From IMG/VR virus record IMGVR_UViG_3300030339_000003, positions 62,001-126,000 of that record: a stretch of 64,000 nt of DNA; one strand, written 5' to 3'. The notes under the pieces were generated by a model. It had not been told where the DNA came from. It saw only the letters and a program-made list of their open reading frames with translations, and made no database searches. Shown here one piece after another: positions 8,886-17,585 of this stretch (position 1 is its first letter; the number at the start of each line of letters is the position of its first letter). The stretch is from a virus. A program made the translations under genes and the position numbers.

Positions 8886-10235
8886 TTATGCTGCTGTTGA
8901 AGTGACTTCATTTTCAAAAATAAAGAATACTAACAAATCGGTCATTTCACGAAACACAGGTTGTGGGTCACCTGGAGTATTCATCATTAAACGCGATCTT
9001 GCTCCTATCACCACTCCTTCACGTTCTACCAAGTTTTCATTGTTAGTCGTGTAGTAGTATTTACAAGGCATACCGGGAACAATCAAAGCAGAGTTAGAAG
9101 AATCCCAAGGAATCCTTAATATCTCACCGTCGTATAATGCGTTAGCACTTAAACCTTTCCAAACGTTGGACGTAGGTTCTGCTTCAAAGACAGAGATTTC
9201 TTCACCTGATGTACGCTGTGAAGTTTTGTACTCTGTAAGTGTGTCGGTACGCGTAGTAACTGCTGCACCTTTTTCGTAATAGTTACCTGCTTTAGAGATA
9301 ACTGCATCAGGATTAATGATGCGCTTACCAACCCCTTTGTTTTGTTTGGTAATATCGCTACGGCTGTCATGGTTAGCTTGTCCTGTTGACAAAATGATAG
9401 TGTGGGTGCCATTGATGTAATACGTGGTTTCTACGGCTGGTACAGCGTCTTCTGGAAGACGATAGATATCCAACACACGTTTAGCGGTATCATAGCGACC
9501 CATTTTAAATAACGGGTAAACATAGAACATACCCTTCCGATAATAACACCCCAGCCCTTTAGAGTACATTCCGTATTTAGTATCGTTTTGTAAATACCCA
9601 GGCAAATCCATTAAACGTAACCCGTCTTTCATTTCAATATGTTTAAAGACTTTTGGGTTATCTATTGGAGTGACCATATCTACGCCACGAAACGCATCAG
9701 GGCCTGTTAATGTAAGTTCCTGACCTTTCTCTATCAGTTCATTCATTAACACCGTGTCGAGCGTTCCCATGAGGGCTACGTCACCTACCATTTCATTTCT
9801 CAGAGCAGCAAAACCTAATTCTTGTAATTGGAATGTTACCCCAACCATGTTTAGGTTATCCATGTTCTTTAAATTACTAAGTTGAGTGTTGTTACCTTCT
9901 TTTTCTGGGTCACTACCGATTAACGGAATGGCGCGATACAAACGTGATGTTTGTTTAATCCCTTGTCTAAAAATTAATTCAATTTTTAAATCATCACAAT
10001 AAGGGACCACATCTTTTAAATATACCCCGGGCTGTACTTGCACTAACAAACGAAAGTCATCTGAACGTGCAGTAGCAAACATTGCATCGCAACTAAATGC
10101 AGTCGGGAAATATAAAGGGATGTGTTGTGTTGGGGTAATAACCGAAGCAGTGAGCTTGTAGTAGTCTACAGTGCCTGCTACGGATATCGCCTTAGCTTGT
10201 TTTAATAAGTTAAGTAGCGGTCTTGATATTTCCAT
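8886..10235 (-). CDS. Probable virion structural protein (449 residues)
   Basis: Mixed, beta-rich protein with many Tyr, Thr, Gly and Asn residues and no membrane span or catalytic motif, the usual look of a phage structural component. It is the last of four closely packed minus-strand genes (8886-13761) separated by one base or by ATGA overlaps, which suggests that their products are made in fixed ratio and assemble together. The operon lies between the capsid and inner-body genes and starts at a TTTTATG element. I do not recognise the family; a neck, tail-completion or baseplate role would fit the context. Confidence 0.75.
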   Translation of the reverse strand: MEISRPLLNLLKQAKAISVAGTVDYYKLTASVITPTQHIPLYFPTAFSCDAMFATARSDDFRLLVQVQPGVYLKDVVPYCDDLKIELIFRQGIKQTSRLYRAIPLIGSDPEKEGNNTQLSNLKNMDNLNMVGVTFQLQELGFAALRNEMVGDVALMGTLDTVLMNELIEKGQELTLTGPDAFRGVDMVTPIDNPKVFKHIEMKDGLRLMDLPGYLQNDTKYGMYSKGLGCYYRKGMFYVYPLFKMGRYDTAKRVLDIYRLPEDAVPAVETTYYINGTHTIILSTGQANHDSRSDITKQNKGVGKRIINPDAVISKAGNYYEKGAAVTTRTDTLTEYKTSQRTSGEEISVFEAEPTSNVWKGLSANALYDGEILRIPWDSSNSALIVPGMPCKYYYTTNNENLVEREGVVIGARSRLMMNTPGDPQPVFREMTDLLVFFIFENEVTSTAA

Positions 10236-10236
10236 T

Positions 10237-10962
10237 TTATCCCCAAACGCCGTATTGTTCCTGAGCTTTGTTTAATGCCGTAATGGAATCACGAGCTTTA
10301 AACTCAGGAACGTTAACATAGTTACTTGGAGGTGTTGGGTCACCGAAGGTCGGAATGTGCCGTGAATTCAACAGATCATAATAAGACGTGAATTCTGGAA
10401 CCGGGGAACGACTAGCTCCACCGCGCACACCAGGCATGGCCATGATACTTAACATATCGGCCAACCCATTGATTTCAAGATCTTTAGTTTTCTTACCAAG
10501 TGCACGTTGTTCGCTGTTAATGGCATACAGTTTTAATTTGCGGTAATCGTTATAAAGATAAGCACTCACCGATTCTAATCCTTTAATCTCCGCCATTGGA
10601 AGATTACTGTAACCCGAGTGTGTAATCATTAGCTCGTACCACAGTGAATTGTATTCTTGAATCGTTTCGTAGATTTCTACAACGTTTTTCTGAGCTTTGT
10701 TAATAGTAACCGGAGAAGAGTCATTAACACGCTCCATAAGGTCTATCAGCGCTGCAACAGTAATACGACGTTCAATAGGGCGTTCGTAAAACTCGTGGTC
10801 AGGAACCGTGTTTTCATGCATCTTAAATTCACGGTCACGGATTTCATCGGTTGACATTGTGTGAGTAGGCAATATCCACACCGGATATAAACGTTTAGTT
10901 AATATCACCCACAAAACCGATAAACGTTGGCGTATCGCCTTGTGTCTTTCAGGTGTTATCAT
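10237..10962 (-). CDS. Unknown, probable virion or assembly protein (241 residues)
   Basis: Helical protein with a basic N-terminus and Pro-rich C-terminal part (FGDPTPPSNYVNVPEF). Its ATG overlaps the stop of the preceding gene as ATGA, and it ends one base before the next gene, so translation is probably coupled. No domain recognised. It shares the operon with three larger structural-looking proteins and is likely a connector, minor structural or assembly protein, though this is inferred from context alone. Confidence 0.75.
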   Translation of the reverse strand: MITPERHKAIRQRLSVLWVILTKRLYPVWILPTHTMSTDEIRDREFKMHENTVPDHEFYERPIERRITVAALIDLMERVNDSSPVTINKAQKNVVEIYETIQEYNSLWYELMITHSGYSNLPMAEIKGLESVSAYLYNDYRKLKLYAINSEQRALGKKTKDLEINGLADMLSIMAMPGVRGGASRSPVPEFTSYYDLLNSRHIPTFGDPTPPSNYVNVPEFKARDSITALNKAQEQYGVWG

Positions 10963-12236
10963 ATCAGTTTACCCATGCGTTTAGATTTGTGTATCATGGC
11001 AATTAAAATTACACCGTAATACAGTTGTTCACGAGGAGTAAGATCCCAATACCCTTCTAACGTATCATTAATCTTTCTCAAGTCAATGATGTTATTTTTG
11101 AATACATTAACAACTAATGATTCAAAAGGTGTTTGTGGATGACCTTGGTAGAATTCGGGAGTAAACAAATAATCAATTGGTTTAGCCGGGATTGGATTGT
11201 CATCACGAATGTTATCATTCCAACTTACCCAACTGGACATATCACGGAAGTTTTCAGGATCCGTTACAACTACACCGTCAAAGTTAGAAGAACGAATGTT
11301 ACCGTGTAAACGCGTGGAATAAAAAATACGCGTATCCAAAATAGCCGCTTGATTGTTACAACGTCTTAAAAGATTCCAGTCGTTGCGAAATAAGACGTCC
11401 CAGATGTTGTAGGTGCCGTGCTGTGCTCCTTTGTTGCCACCGTATTCAAGTGACTGCAACTGAACGCGTGGATACGTTCCTAGGGCTTCTGAACCGACAA
11501 CTGTAGAGAATACCTTAACTAAGTAAGGGTCGTAATAATGTTTATTCCCGATGGTATAGGATAATGTACGCTCGTCTTCCCAATAGAAAGCTTCATACAT
11601 GTAATGCACTAAAGTCGGATACCAGCTATTGAGTTTTTGTTTATAATCAAATTCACCCTGGGTAATGATAGGGTTGCCACCGTTAATGTGTTGGTCGCGG
11701 GTATAAACTAATTCCTCAATAACAAAGCTATCCAGTTCATCAGCAATGGCTTTACTGACAATACCTTCAAGCACATAGTCAATGGTATAAACTTTGTTGG
11801 CTGTCATTTCACCGAATTTAACTTCAGTTACTGTAAACAAGCCAGCGTAGCCATCACCGATATCAGAAATAAACGCATCACCTTTACCCGGGACTAAACC
11901 AAAGTTAGTTAATGCGCTACCTGTTTTACCTGACGTCGCATTAGCAACATTAAAATCAAAAGACAGATCGGATTCTTTTAAGATAACTTTGCGGATACGA
12001 GTGTATTGTTGATAAACGCCACTACCGGGTTGATATGCGTGAGCTTCAGTTCCGCTTTTAGTAACATTACGATAGTACTCGACTAATCGCGGATGGCCAG
12101 GAACCATTGAAAGGATACTGTTTTCGTTCTGATAAACAGAATCTACAATTGGGTGGTGATATTGTTCAGAATAAATCTTTGGTGCTTCCGGTGCCGGTAA
12201 GTTGGAGTCGCCTACCGGAGTGATATTTAAAGCCAT
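10959..12236 (-). CDS. Probable virion structural protein (425 residues)
   Basis: Rich in Tyr, Asn, Asp and aromatic residues. The central region (about 60-140) has beta-strand patterns and the stretch DIGDGYAGLFTVTEVKFG, typical of tail or neck structural proteins. No enzyme motif, membrane span or head-protease site is evident. It lies one base after the 507-residue protein gene and overlaps the next gene by four bases, so the four-gene set is probably translated together. Exact role unknown; tail-terminator, neck or baseplate are possibilities. Confidence 0.75.
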   Translation of the reverse strand: MALNITPVGDSNLPAPEAPKIYSEQYHHPIVDSVYQNENSILSMVPGHPRLVEYYRNVTKSGTEAHAYQPGSGVYQQYTRIRKVILKESDLSFDFNVANATSGKTGSALTNFGLVPGKGDAFISDIGDGYAGLFTVTEVKFGEMTANKVYTIDYVLEGIVSKAIADELDSFVIEELVYTRDQHINGGNPIITQGEFDYKQKLNSWYPTLVHYMYEAFYWEDERTLSYTIGNKHYYDPYLVKVFSTVVGSEALGTYPRVQLQSLEYGGNKGAQHGTYNIWDVLFRNDWNLLRRCNNQAAILDTRIFYSTRLHGNIRSSNFDGVVVTDPENFRDMSSWVSWNDNIRDDNPIPAKPIDYLFTPEFYQGHPQTPFESLVVNVFKNNIIDLRKINDTLEGYWDLTPREQLYYGVILIAMIHKSKRMGKLI

Positions 12237-12237
12237 G

Positions 12238-13761
12238 TTAATATCCTTTTGGCATTTGAGTTATGTTACCTGCGCATAATCCCAAATACATTTCATAGTT
12301 GTTCCAATGACGTGGAGCATCTACAGGCAAGTTATAAGGCGCATCAGTTTCCCAATCGTCTGGCAGTTTATCCCAAGGGAACCAAGGATAGATGCCTGGG
12401 ATGATTCCTTTATCCCCTGGGTGATCACGTAAGTCATCCCAAATGCTTGGGTCATAGTTGTCAACATCATAATCGATATTGATTAACAGATGATGCATAC
12501 GGCTAGTGGTTGCTGTACGCGTAATGTAAACATTACCTAATTCATCTAAACGTAATTGGGAAGGTAGCACTTGTAAATCAGCGGCATACACTTCAAACAT
12601 AAACGGAGTGAAGTGATGGGTGAATGCAAATGCTCTACGACGGATGATATAATTTTTAGTCGTTTCATTCCAGGTAAAACGAGGAATGTCAAAAATATTG
12701 CACAACAGTTGTTCACCCGGTACGTCATCCACAGACAACTGAACTTTAATAACAGGAGACAAGTTATTGAAGTTTGGTGACTCCCAAGAATCGTGAGCAG
12801 GTAATGACAAATGGAATGGCGCTTGGGTGCTACGATCGTTGTCTGTAAAGGCCGCCCCTGCAACGTATTCAGGGTTAGCACTAGTCGCGTATGGATTAGA
12901 CGTGTCATAGCGCTCACCTTTGTTAGGGATCCATTTATCGTCAATTTGATCTTGGTGAACGGATAACGGATAATCAATATTCCAACCGGTGAATTCGTTA
13001 TGGAAGAAAGTATATGAGAACCCTACTTCGTATTGACCAAAGATTTCTGCTTTTTGTGGTAAACGAATTTCAGGATCTTCGAATTCAACAACAACATCAC
13101 GAACCATGATTGGGAAAGCTAATGTTTTGTAGTTGCCCGCTAAGTTACTAATGATGGTAAATGGATGTTCTTGCATTTCCGTCAAGTAATCCATAAACCC
13201 GTCCGTACGAAGTTTATTCTTAACTAACAGATCGTGAATATTTTTGATTAGCTCAACAATGCCATCGTTTACTGGTAAGTGTGCAGTTGGACTAAAAGTA
13301 AACATGGTTAAGTCACGTGAACGAATGTTATTAATTCTGTTAACGAACTCTTGTGCTTTTTGACGACTGGTAAAATGGGTGATGACTTCAACAACCACTT
13401 GCCGTCCTTCAAATACTGGTGACATGCCTAGTTTAGTTAAAGCGTCTAACCAAAAGTAAGCTTCCGTACGTGAACGACCTTGGTTGTGATAACCCGCATT
13501 AAAAGGAGATGGGTTAACTGTAGCGTCCACATATACTTTATTACGGAAAGTGCCATTCGTATAGAGGGAGTCGGCTGGGTTAGAACCAAAGTCCGCACCT
13601 ACTAATTTGGTAATCTCTGATTCACCACGAAAATAGATGTTCATGCTGTTTTGCAAATCAAAGTGTTTCAATACTAAACGAATCGAGTCATAAATGGTGG
13701 GCTGGGTAAAAGACCGGTAGATCTCCATGGCGTCGACAAACGTGCTGATCATTGCGCTCAT
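12238..13761 (-). CDS. Probable virion structural protein (507 residues)
   Basis: First gene of the four-gene operon. AGGAA lies about eight bases before the ATG and a TTTTATG element sits 22 bases upstream. The product is rich in Asn, Tyr, Pro, Asp and Trp with a C-terminal segment containing several Pro-Trp pairs (GIYPWFPWDKLPDDW). This is consistent with an elongated, beta-rich tail or baseplate component. No catalytic motif or membrane span. Family not recognised; assignment to the virion is from composition and neighbours. Confidence 0.75.
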   Translation of the reverse strand: MSAMISTFVDAMEIYRSFTQPTIYDSIRLVLKHFDLQNSMNIYFRGESEITKLVGADFGSNPADSLYTNGTFRNKVYVDATVNPSPFNAGYHNQGRSRTEAYFWLDALTKLGMSPVFEGRQVVVEVITHFTSRQKAQEFVNRINNIRSRDLTMFTFSPTAHLPVNDGIVELIKNIHDLLVKNKLRTDGFMDYLTEMQEHPFTIISNLAGNYKTLAFPIMVRDVVVEFEDPEIRLPQKAEIFGQYEVGFSYTFFHNEFTGWNIDYPLSVHQDQIDDKWIPNKGERYDTSNPYATSANPEYVAGAAFTDNDRSTQAPFHLSLPAHDSWESPNFNNLSPVIKVQLSVDDVPGEQLLCNIFDIPRFTWNETTKNYIIRRRAFAFTHHFTPFMFEVYAADLQVLPSQLRLDELGNVYITRTATTSRMHHLLINIDYDVDNYDPSIWDDLRDHPGDKGIIPGIYPWFPWDKLPDDWETDAPYNLPVDAPRHWNNYEMYLGLCAGNITQMPKGY

Positions 13762-13782
13762 ATTGGGTTCCTGTAAAAGTTA

Positions 13783-13791
13783 ACATAAAAT
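13783..13791 (-). promoter_or_regulatory. Late-type promoter-like element (TTTTATG)
   Basis: Minus strand AATTTTATGT between the terminator at 13796-13826 and the start at 13761: the terminator then TTTTATG then gene order also seen at 22905. Confidence 0.4.
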
Positions 13792-13795
13792 TTAC

Positions 13796-13826
13796 TATTA
13801 CTAGCGGGGTAACCCCGCTAGTAATA
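13796..13826 (-). terminator. Hairpin terminator
   Basis: Perfect 14-bp stem with a three-base loop, 9 bases beyond the stop of the gene ending at 13836. Confidence 0.8.
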
Positions 13827-13835
13827 TATTTATTA

Positions 13836-14588
13836 TTATTCGGTAAGCAATACAGGAAAGCCAGCGCTATCAGTATTTTTGATAGACAACGTAAATAAAC
13901 GTCCTGCTTGAGTTTTAACAACAAACATTGAACAAGAATCAAATTGCTCAATTCCCATTACTTGACCTGCCGCAATATCGTCAATGACGCCAGGTAATAT
14001 GGCTGGGTTATCTTTACACGCTATTGTTAAGGCATTAATATATTTGGATGATAATTTATTGCCGGTGAAAACTTTACTTGTCGGATGAACCATGATGAGG
14101 CTTAGTGCAGCAGCACAGATATCTTCTTTAAAAGAAGGCACAAGGCTTTTGTTACTTGCACTAGATTTCACATGACTTGCCGCAACAACCTTAATATTAC
14201 ATTTACCAAAATATAACAGAGATTTATCTGATACATTTAACGTCAATGTTTTAAAAGGTTGGTTCATCGCATTCAGGTCCACGGTAGTAGTGTCGTTATC
14301 GTAATCCGTATTGCGTATTAAACCTAAACCGGTAGCCTTGCTAAAAGCTTCCCAGACGTCGTTTAACGTGCACAGATCATTAACTGCCACCGTAGGAGGT
14401 TCAATGCCAAATAACCCTTCCAGGTTTGTCTTGTTAAGAATAACAGACGCTTGGACACCATTGAGTGAATAAACAATCTTAGCCGTATTGCGATCGATTG
14501 CATCTACGTATAAAAGTTTACTTCCTTCTGGTAATGACTGAACGAGTAAAGCTTGGTTAGCGATACTAATGTTTTCTAAAGGGGTCAT
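13836..14588 (-). CDS. Unknown, probable virion-associated protein (250 residues)
   Basis: Mixed alpha/beta protein with no membrane span or recognised motif. Its ATG overlaps the stop of the preceding inner-body-like gene (ATGA, 14585-14588), indicating translational coupling, and a terminator follows its stop. The pairing with a cleavable inner-body protein suggests that it acts in the same structure or helps assemble it. Function otherwise unknown. Confidence 0.75.
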   Translation of the reverse strand: MTPLENISIANQALLVQSLPEGSKLLYVDAIDRNTAKIVYSLNGVQASVILNKTNLEGLFGIEPPTVAVNDLCTLNDVWEAFSKATGLGLIRNTDYDNDTTTVDLNAMNQPFKTLTLNVSDKSLLYFGKCNIKVVAASHVKSSASNKSLVPSFKEDICAAALSLIMVHPTSKVFTGNKLSSKYINALTIACKDNPAILPGVIDDIAAGQVMGIEQFDSCSMFVVKTQAGRLFTLSIKNTDSAGFPVLLTE

Positions 14589-15994
14589 TTGGTTTCCTCT
14601 TTCTTAGGCGCAACAAAAATGCCAGGAGTGATACCTTTGATCGCTTTACTGATTGCATTGATTTCTTTACGTTGGTTAGCAAGCTTGGTCTTCAGTTCAT
14701 TAAAACGATCTTTAAGTTCTTTAGACTTTTCACTAATAGCCGCTTTTTTCACCTGGATAGCATCTTTGTCTTCATCATCAGGACTGCCGGACGTAGTACT
14801 ACTTTCCAGTGCTTTTAAATCAGAATCAATTTGATCAAATTCTTTTTGTAATTCAGTTGATGCATTAAAGCTGGTGGTAAACACTATCATCAGCTTGTCA
14901 ATAACGTTAGAAGCATCAGACACTGTATTCAAACCTGACACTGCAGTAACTGCCGCATCATTACCGGTGTTCTGAGCTAAACGAGTGACACTTGCTTTAA
15001 CGTTGTCAGGAATAGCCGCATCCTTTTCACTTACTGCATTCAATGCTTTCTTATTGGCATCTGCTGCAGTTTTAGTGGCATCAGCAATTTCTTGCAATGA
15101 CTTATCAAAATAGTTTTCTTTCATCGCAACTAAACCATCACGAATCATTTGATAAGCTTTCTGCATACCTGTTTTAACTTTATCCCATACCGCACCTTCT
15201 TGTCCTGCTAAACGATCAAGATTCAAACCGTTACACATTAAGATGCCTGAAAGATAACGTTGGTCATAGGACTGCTGAGCGTAAGGAGTGTACTGTTCCG
15301 CATTAATGAATTGTTCTAATCCACCAATCATTGTACTGTAATGGTCGAGTGTATTAAACGATTCAGTACCTTGGATTTCACCCACAGCAAAGACTTCAGG
15401 ATCAATAGTTGTTTCTTCACCCAGGTCTGTAGGTCTTTCTTCTACGTTCTGACCAAAGTGTTCACCTACGCCTTTAGCTGAACCATACTTAGCCACCATG
15501 AACGTACACAATGCTTGACACAATACACCAATACGATCTAAACGATCAACGATATCGTTTAATTGATCCAGGTCATGTGTTTCATTATCTACACATTCCA
15601 TGTAGCCTGTCTTAAGCGTACAAATGGATTCTTTCAGATGAGCTAATCCCGCAGGTACATCGTATTCAGTACTGGCATTACCTAACGAACATACCGCTGA
15701 TGCAATTACCATAGGACTGTATGGTTTGTTATCAGTAAGGAAGTTATCAATGTAATTACTTAATGCCTGGTTAGTATGTGTTAAACAGTCAATGTAATCT
15801 AGCCAATAGTCGCATGCTATCATTACTGCTGTATTGATTTGTTTCTTAATATCTTTAACTTCACCAAATGTAACGTATGGAGCTATGCTTTCTCTAATAT
15901 CTTTAAACTCATCTGAAGTAAAGATAGTCTCCCTTTCATCCTTATTCAGTACCAGTAAAGTATTGAGTAGCTTCAACAAACTAATATCTATCAT
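14585..15994 (-). CDS. Inner-body-type virion protein with long propeptide
   Basis: 469 residues. It carries the shared inner-body module: GTE at 209-211, then RYLSGILMCNGL (246-257) and GQEGAVW (264-270), followed by a Lys-rich helical tail. phiKZ inner-body proteins are cut after (S/A/G)-X-E by the head protease; a cut at 266 would leave about 203 residues. Unlike its paralogues it has a large helical domain before the sites, rich in Cys (about nine), so the propeptide may be a folded scaffold or chaperone. The C-terminal half is Ala/Lys/Asp-rich with coiled-coil potential. A very strong AGGAGG-like site precedes the ATG. Confidence 0.7.
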   Translation of the reverse strand: MIDISLLKLLNTLLVLNKDERETIFTSDEFKDIRESIAPYVTFGEVKDIKKQINTAVMIACDYWLDYIDCLTHTNQALSNYIDNFLTDNKPYSPMVIASAVCSLGNASTEYDVPAGLAHLKESICTLKTGYMECVDNETHDLDQLNDIVDRLDRIGVLCQALCTFMVAKYGSAKGVGEHFGQNVEERPTDLGEETTIDPEVFAVGEIQGTESFNTLDHYSTMIGGLEQFINAEQYTPYAQQSYDQRYLSGILMCNGLNLDRLAGQEGAVWDKVKTGMQKAYQMIRDGLVAMKENYFDKSLQEIADATKTAADANKKALNAVSEKDAAIPDNVKASVTRLAQNTGNDAAVTAVSGLNTVSDASNVIDKLMIVFTTSFNASTELQKEFDQIDSDLKALESSTTSGSPDDEDKDAIQVKKAAISEKSKELKDRFNELKTKLANQRKEINAISKAIKGITPGIFVAPKKEETK

Positions 15995-16060
15995 TCCTTC
16001 CTCCCCCTTTCAGGTTTAGCGACATTATATCAAAACCCTAGTGAGAAAATAATTATACCT

Positions 16061-16084
16061 TGTTGTGGGGTTTCCCCCACAACA
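16061..16084 (-). terminator. Hairpin terminator
   Basis: 10-bp perfect stem with TTTC loop (GAAA in minus-strand RNA, a GNRA tetraloop) followed by an AT-rich run. It is 94 bases past the stop at 16179 but only 11 bases past the stop of the -1 frame extension. Confidence 0.8.
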
Positions 16085-16095
16085 GGCATTAGGCT

Positions 16096-16194
16096 TTATA
16101 AGTGATAACCGCTAGGATAACCATTCGTACTATACGGCATTTCACGCACAATACGTTCAGCGCCTACGGTAAAGTCACTTAAGCCTCCTTTTTT
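16096..16194 (-). other. Candidate -1 frameshift site and extension of an inner-body protein
   Basis: At 16188-16194 the gene reads A AAA AAG in the frame required for classical tandem -1 slippage, the heptamer used by E. coli dnaX. Eight bases later the zero-frame stop TAA occurs, while the -1 frame stays open for about 30 residues, ending MPYSTNGYPSGYHL at TAA 16096-16098. The terminator follows 11 bases later. A GGAGG lies just after the slip site; no good start codon for a separate small gene is spaced to use it. Frameshifting is inferred. Confidence 0.5.
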
Positions 16195-17060
16195 CTGAAA
16201 GACTTAATGGTCAGTTTATCAACCATTGATTTGATCAGAGAACGGAAAGTTGTTTTCATGTTCTGAATGATTGAATAAGACTTCATCGTTTCTTTCAAAG
16301 AAGCCAGGCGTTCTCTTACTTCATCGCTGACTGTTTCACTACCGGACTTAATTTTATCTTCGATCTTTTTGATCATTTCGCTGGTTTTGTTAGCGGCCGC
16401 TTTGATGTCAGCAGTAATGATACCGCGGAACTTAACAAAGTAAGCAGCCCACAATTGAGCGCGAATAGAAACAGCTAATGCAATTCCCAGACCTTGTTTA
16501 CGGGCTGTGGCTTGTACGCTTTCCATAACAGCACCCAGCTTTTCGATAGCCGCTTCCAGTTTTTCTTGGAGGTGCATATCGTCAGCCATGATTTTTGCTT
16601 TCACAATACCGGCTTTAGCTTTTTGTACAGCAGACTGACCCAGGGCTTTAGCTTTATCGGCAGCACTAACGATGGCTTCTTTAACAGAAGAAGACATTTC
16701 GGCACCGCTATCAGCTTTTTCCAGCTCAGCAGTTTCAGCTTTGATTTCAGCATCTTCTTTGGTATCTTTTTCTTCTGAGTCTTTGCCAAAGAAGAAACCC
16801 CAAATGCCCGTAAAGATATTACGGATATACTGAATACTTTTACTGAAACCAGTTTTGACAGTTGACCATACAGACTCATTGCCGTGTACTGCATTACCTG
16901 GCAACATACCTGAACCAACCATCGCACCAGCCAGATAACGAACGCAATATGATTCGTTACCGTCCAATGCATCCATTGATCCCTGGATAGACATGGACTC
17001 GTGGGTCTGGTCTAAGTCTTCAGGCAACAGTGGTTCGTCTAAAACAATATCATCTTCCAT
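16179..17060 (-). CDS. Inner-body-type virion protein with -1 slippery 3' end
   Basis: 293 residues. It has an acidic N-terminal propeptide (1-36), GNE at 34-36, RYLAGAMVGSGM (41-52) and a second GNE at 60-62, then an amphipathic aromatic segment (IRNIFTGIWGFFFG) and a Lys/Ala-rich helical tail. This layout is shared with at least five other proteins in the window and matches phiKZ inner-body proteins that are processed after (S/A/G)-X-E and packed inside the head around the DNA. A TTTTATG element lies 38 bases upstream, and AAGG precedes the ATG. The 3' end carries A AAA AAG before the stop, so a longer form is possible. Confidence 0.75.
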   Translation of the reverse strand: MEDDIVLDEPLLPEDLDQTHESMSIQGSMDALDGNESYCVRYLAGAMVGSGMLPGNAVHGNESVWSTVKTGFSKSIQYIRNIFTGIWGFFFGKDSEEKDTKEDAEIKAETAELEKADSGAEMSSSVKEAIVSAADKAKALGQSAVQKAKAGIVKAKIMADDMHLQEKLEAAIEKLGAVMESVQATARKQGLGIALAVSIRAQLWAAYFVKFRGIITADIKAAANKTSEMIKKIEDKIKSGSETVSDEVRERLASLKETMKSYSIIQNMKTTFRSLIKSMVDKLTIKSFRKKEA

Positions 17061-17097
17061 TATAAATCCTTAAAGGGGGTTAATTTGTGTGGTGTAA

Positions 17098-17106
17098 GCA
17101 TAAAAT
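17098..17106 (-). promoter_or_regulatory. Late-type promoter-like element (TTTTATG)
   Basis: Minus strand ATTTTATGC about 38 bases before the ATG at 17060, overlapping the end of the upstream gene. Same word as upstream of the capsid gene. Confidence 0.4.
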
Positions 17107-17585
17107 CAGAATACGGCTGTTAACGTACCTGTAAACCAAACAGAGCGTGTAATAGCTACTGATAATGTACGATCGACAATAGAAAGATCAACATCATCGA
17201 TAGAAAGAGACACCAAACCGGTTAACCAGATTAAGAGATTAAACAGACGTGTAGGTTCATCAGAAGACGTTGGGATTACATTAACTAATCCGTTCACTGA
17301 GCCGTTTGTAAAGGTCGTAGAGACATCAAAACGTTTATCCAGTAAACTGACCACTGGTTGGGTAAAATCATTACCTGCGTAATCTGAGAGATCTACAGGG
17401 TGAAACGTAAGCGCGCTCAAATCTACTTTGTCAATTTTAACCAAGTTAGACTTGTTAGTACGGTCGTAAGCAATAAAACGTTTATCGTCCAGGCCAACCA
17501 TAACAGGTGATGTTAATGGATTGCCTGTTTTAACGCTGTTTACTGCCTTTAAGATGGTTCCAATGTCAATACGGTTTATATTCAT
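17106..17585 (-). CDS. Unknown 159-residue protein in the inner-body operon
   Basis: Beta-rich, Val/Thr/Ser/Asp-rich protein without a protease site, membrane span or known motif. It overlaps the upstream inner-body gene by ATGA, so the two are translationally coupled. Its pattern resembles the 250-residue protein at 13836, which is coupled to another inner-body gene in the same way; a partner or accessory role is therefore plausible. Function unknown. Confidence 0.75.
   Translation of the reverse strand: MNINRIDIGTILKAVNSVKTGNPLTSPVMVGLDDKRFIAYDRTNKSNLVKIDKVDLSALTFHPVDLSDYAGNDFTQPVVSLLDKRFDVSTTFTNGSVNGLVNVIPTSSDEPTRLFNLLIWLTGLVSLSIDDVDLSIVDRTLSVAITRSVWFTGTLTAVF

Noticed and set aside
16179-16196. 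A separate small gene using the AAGGAGG at 16185-16191
   Set aside because: The only start at proper spacing is a GTG followed by three codons and a stop; the -1 frame has no start codon in range.
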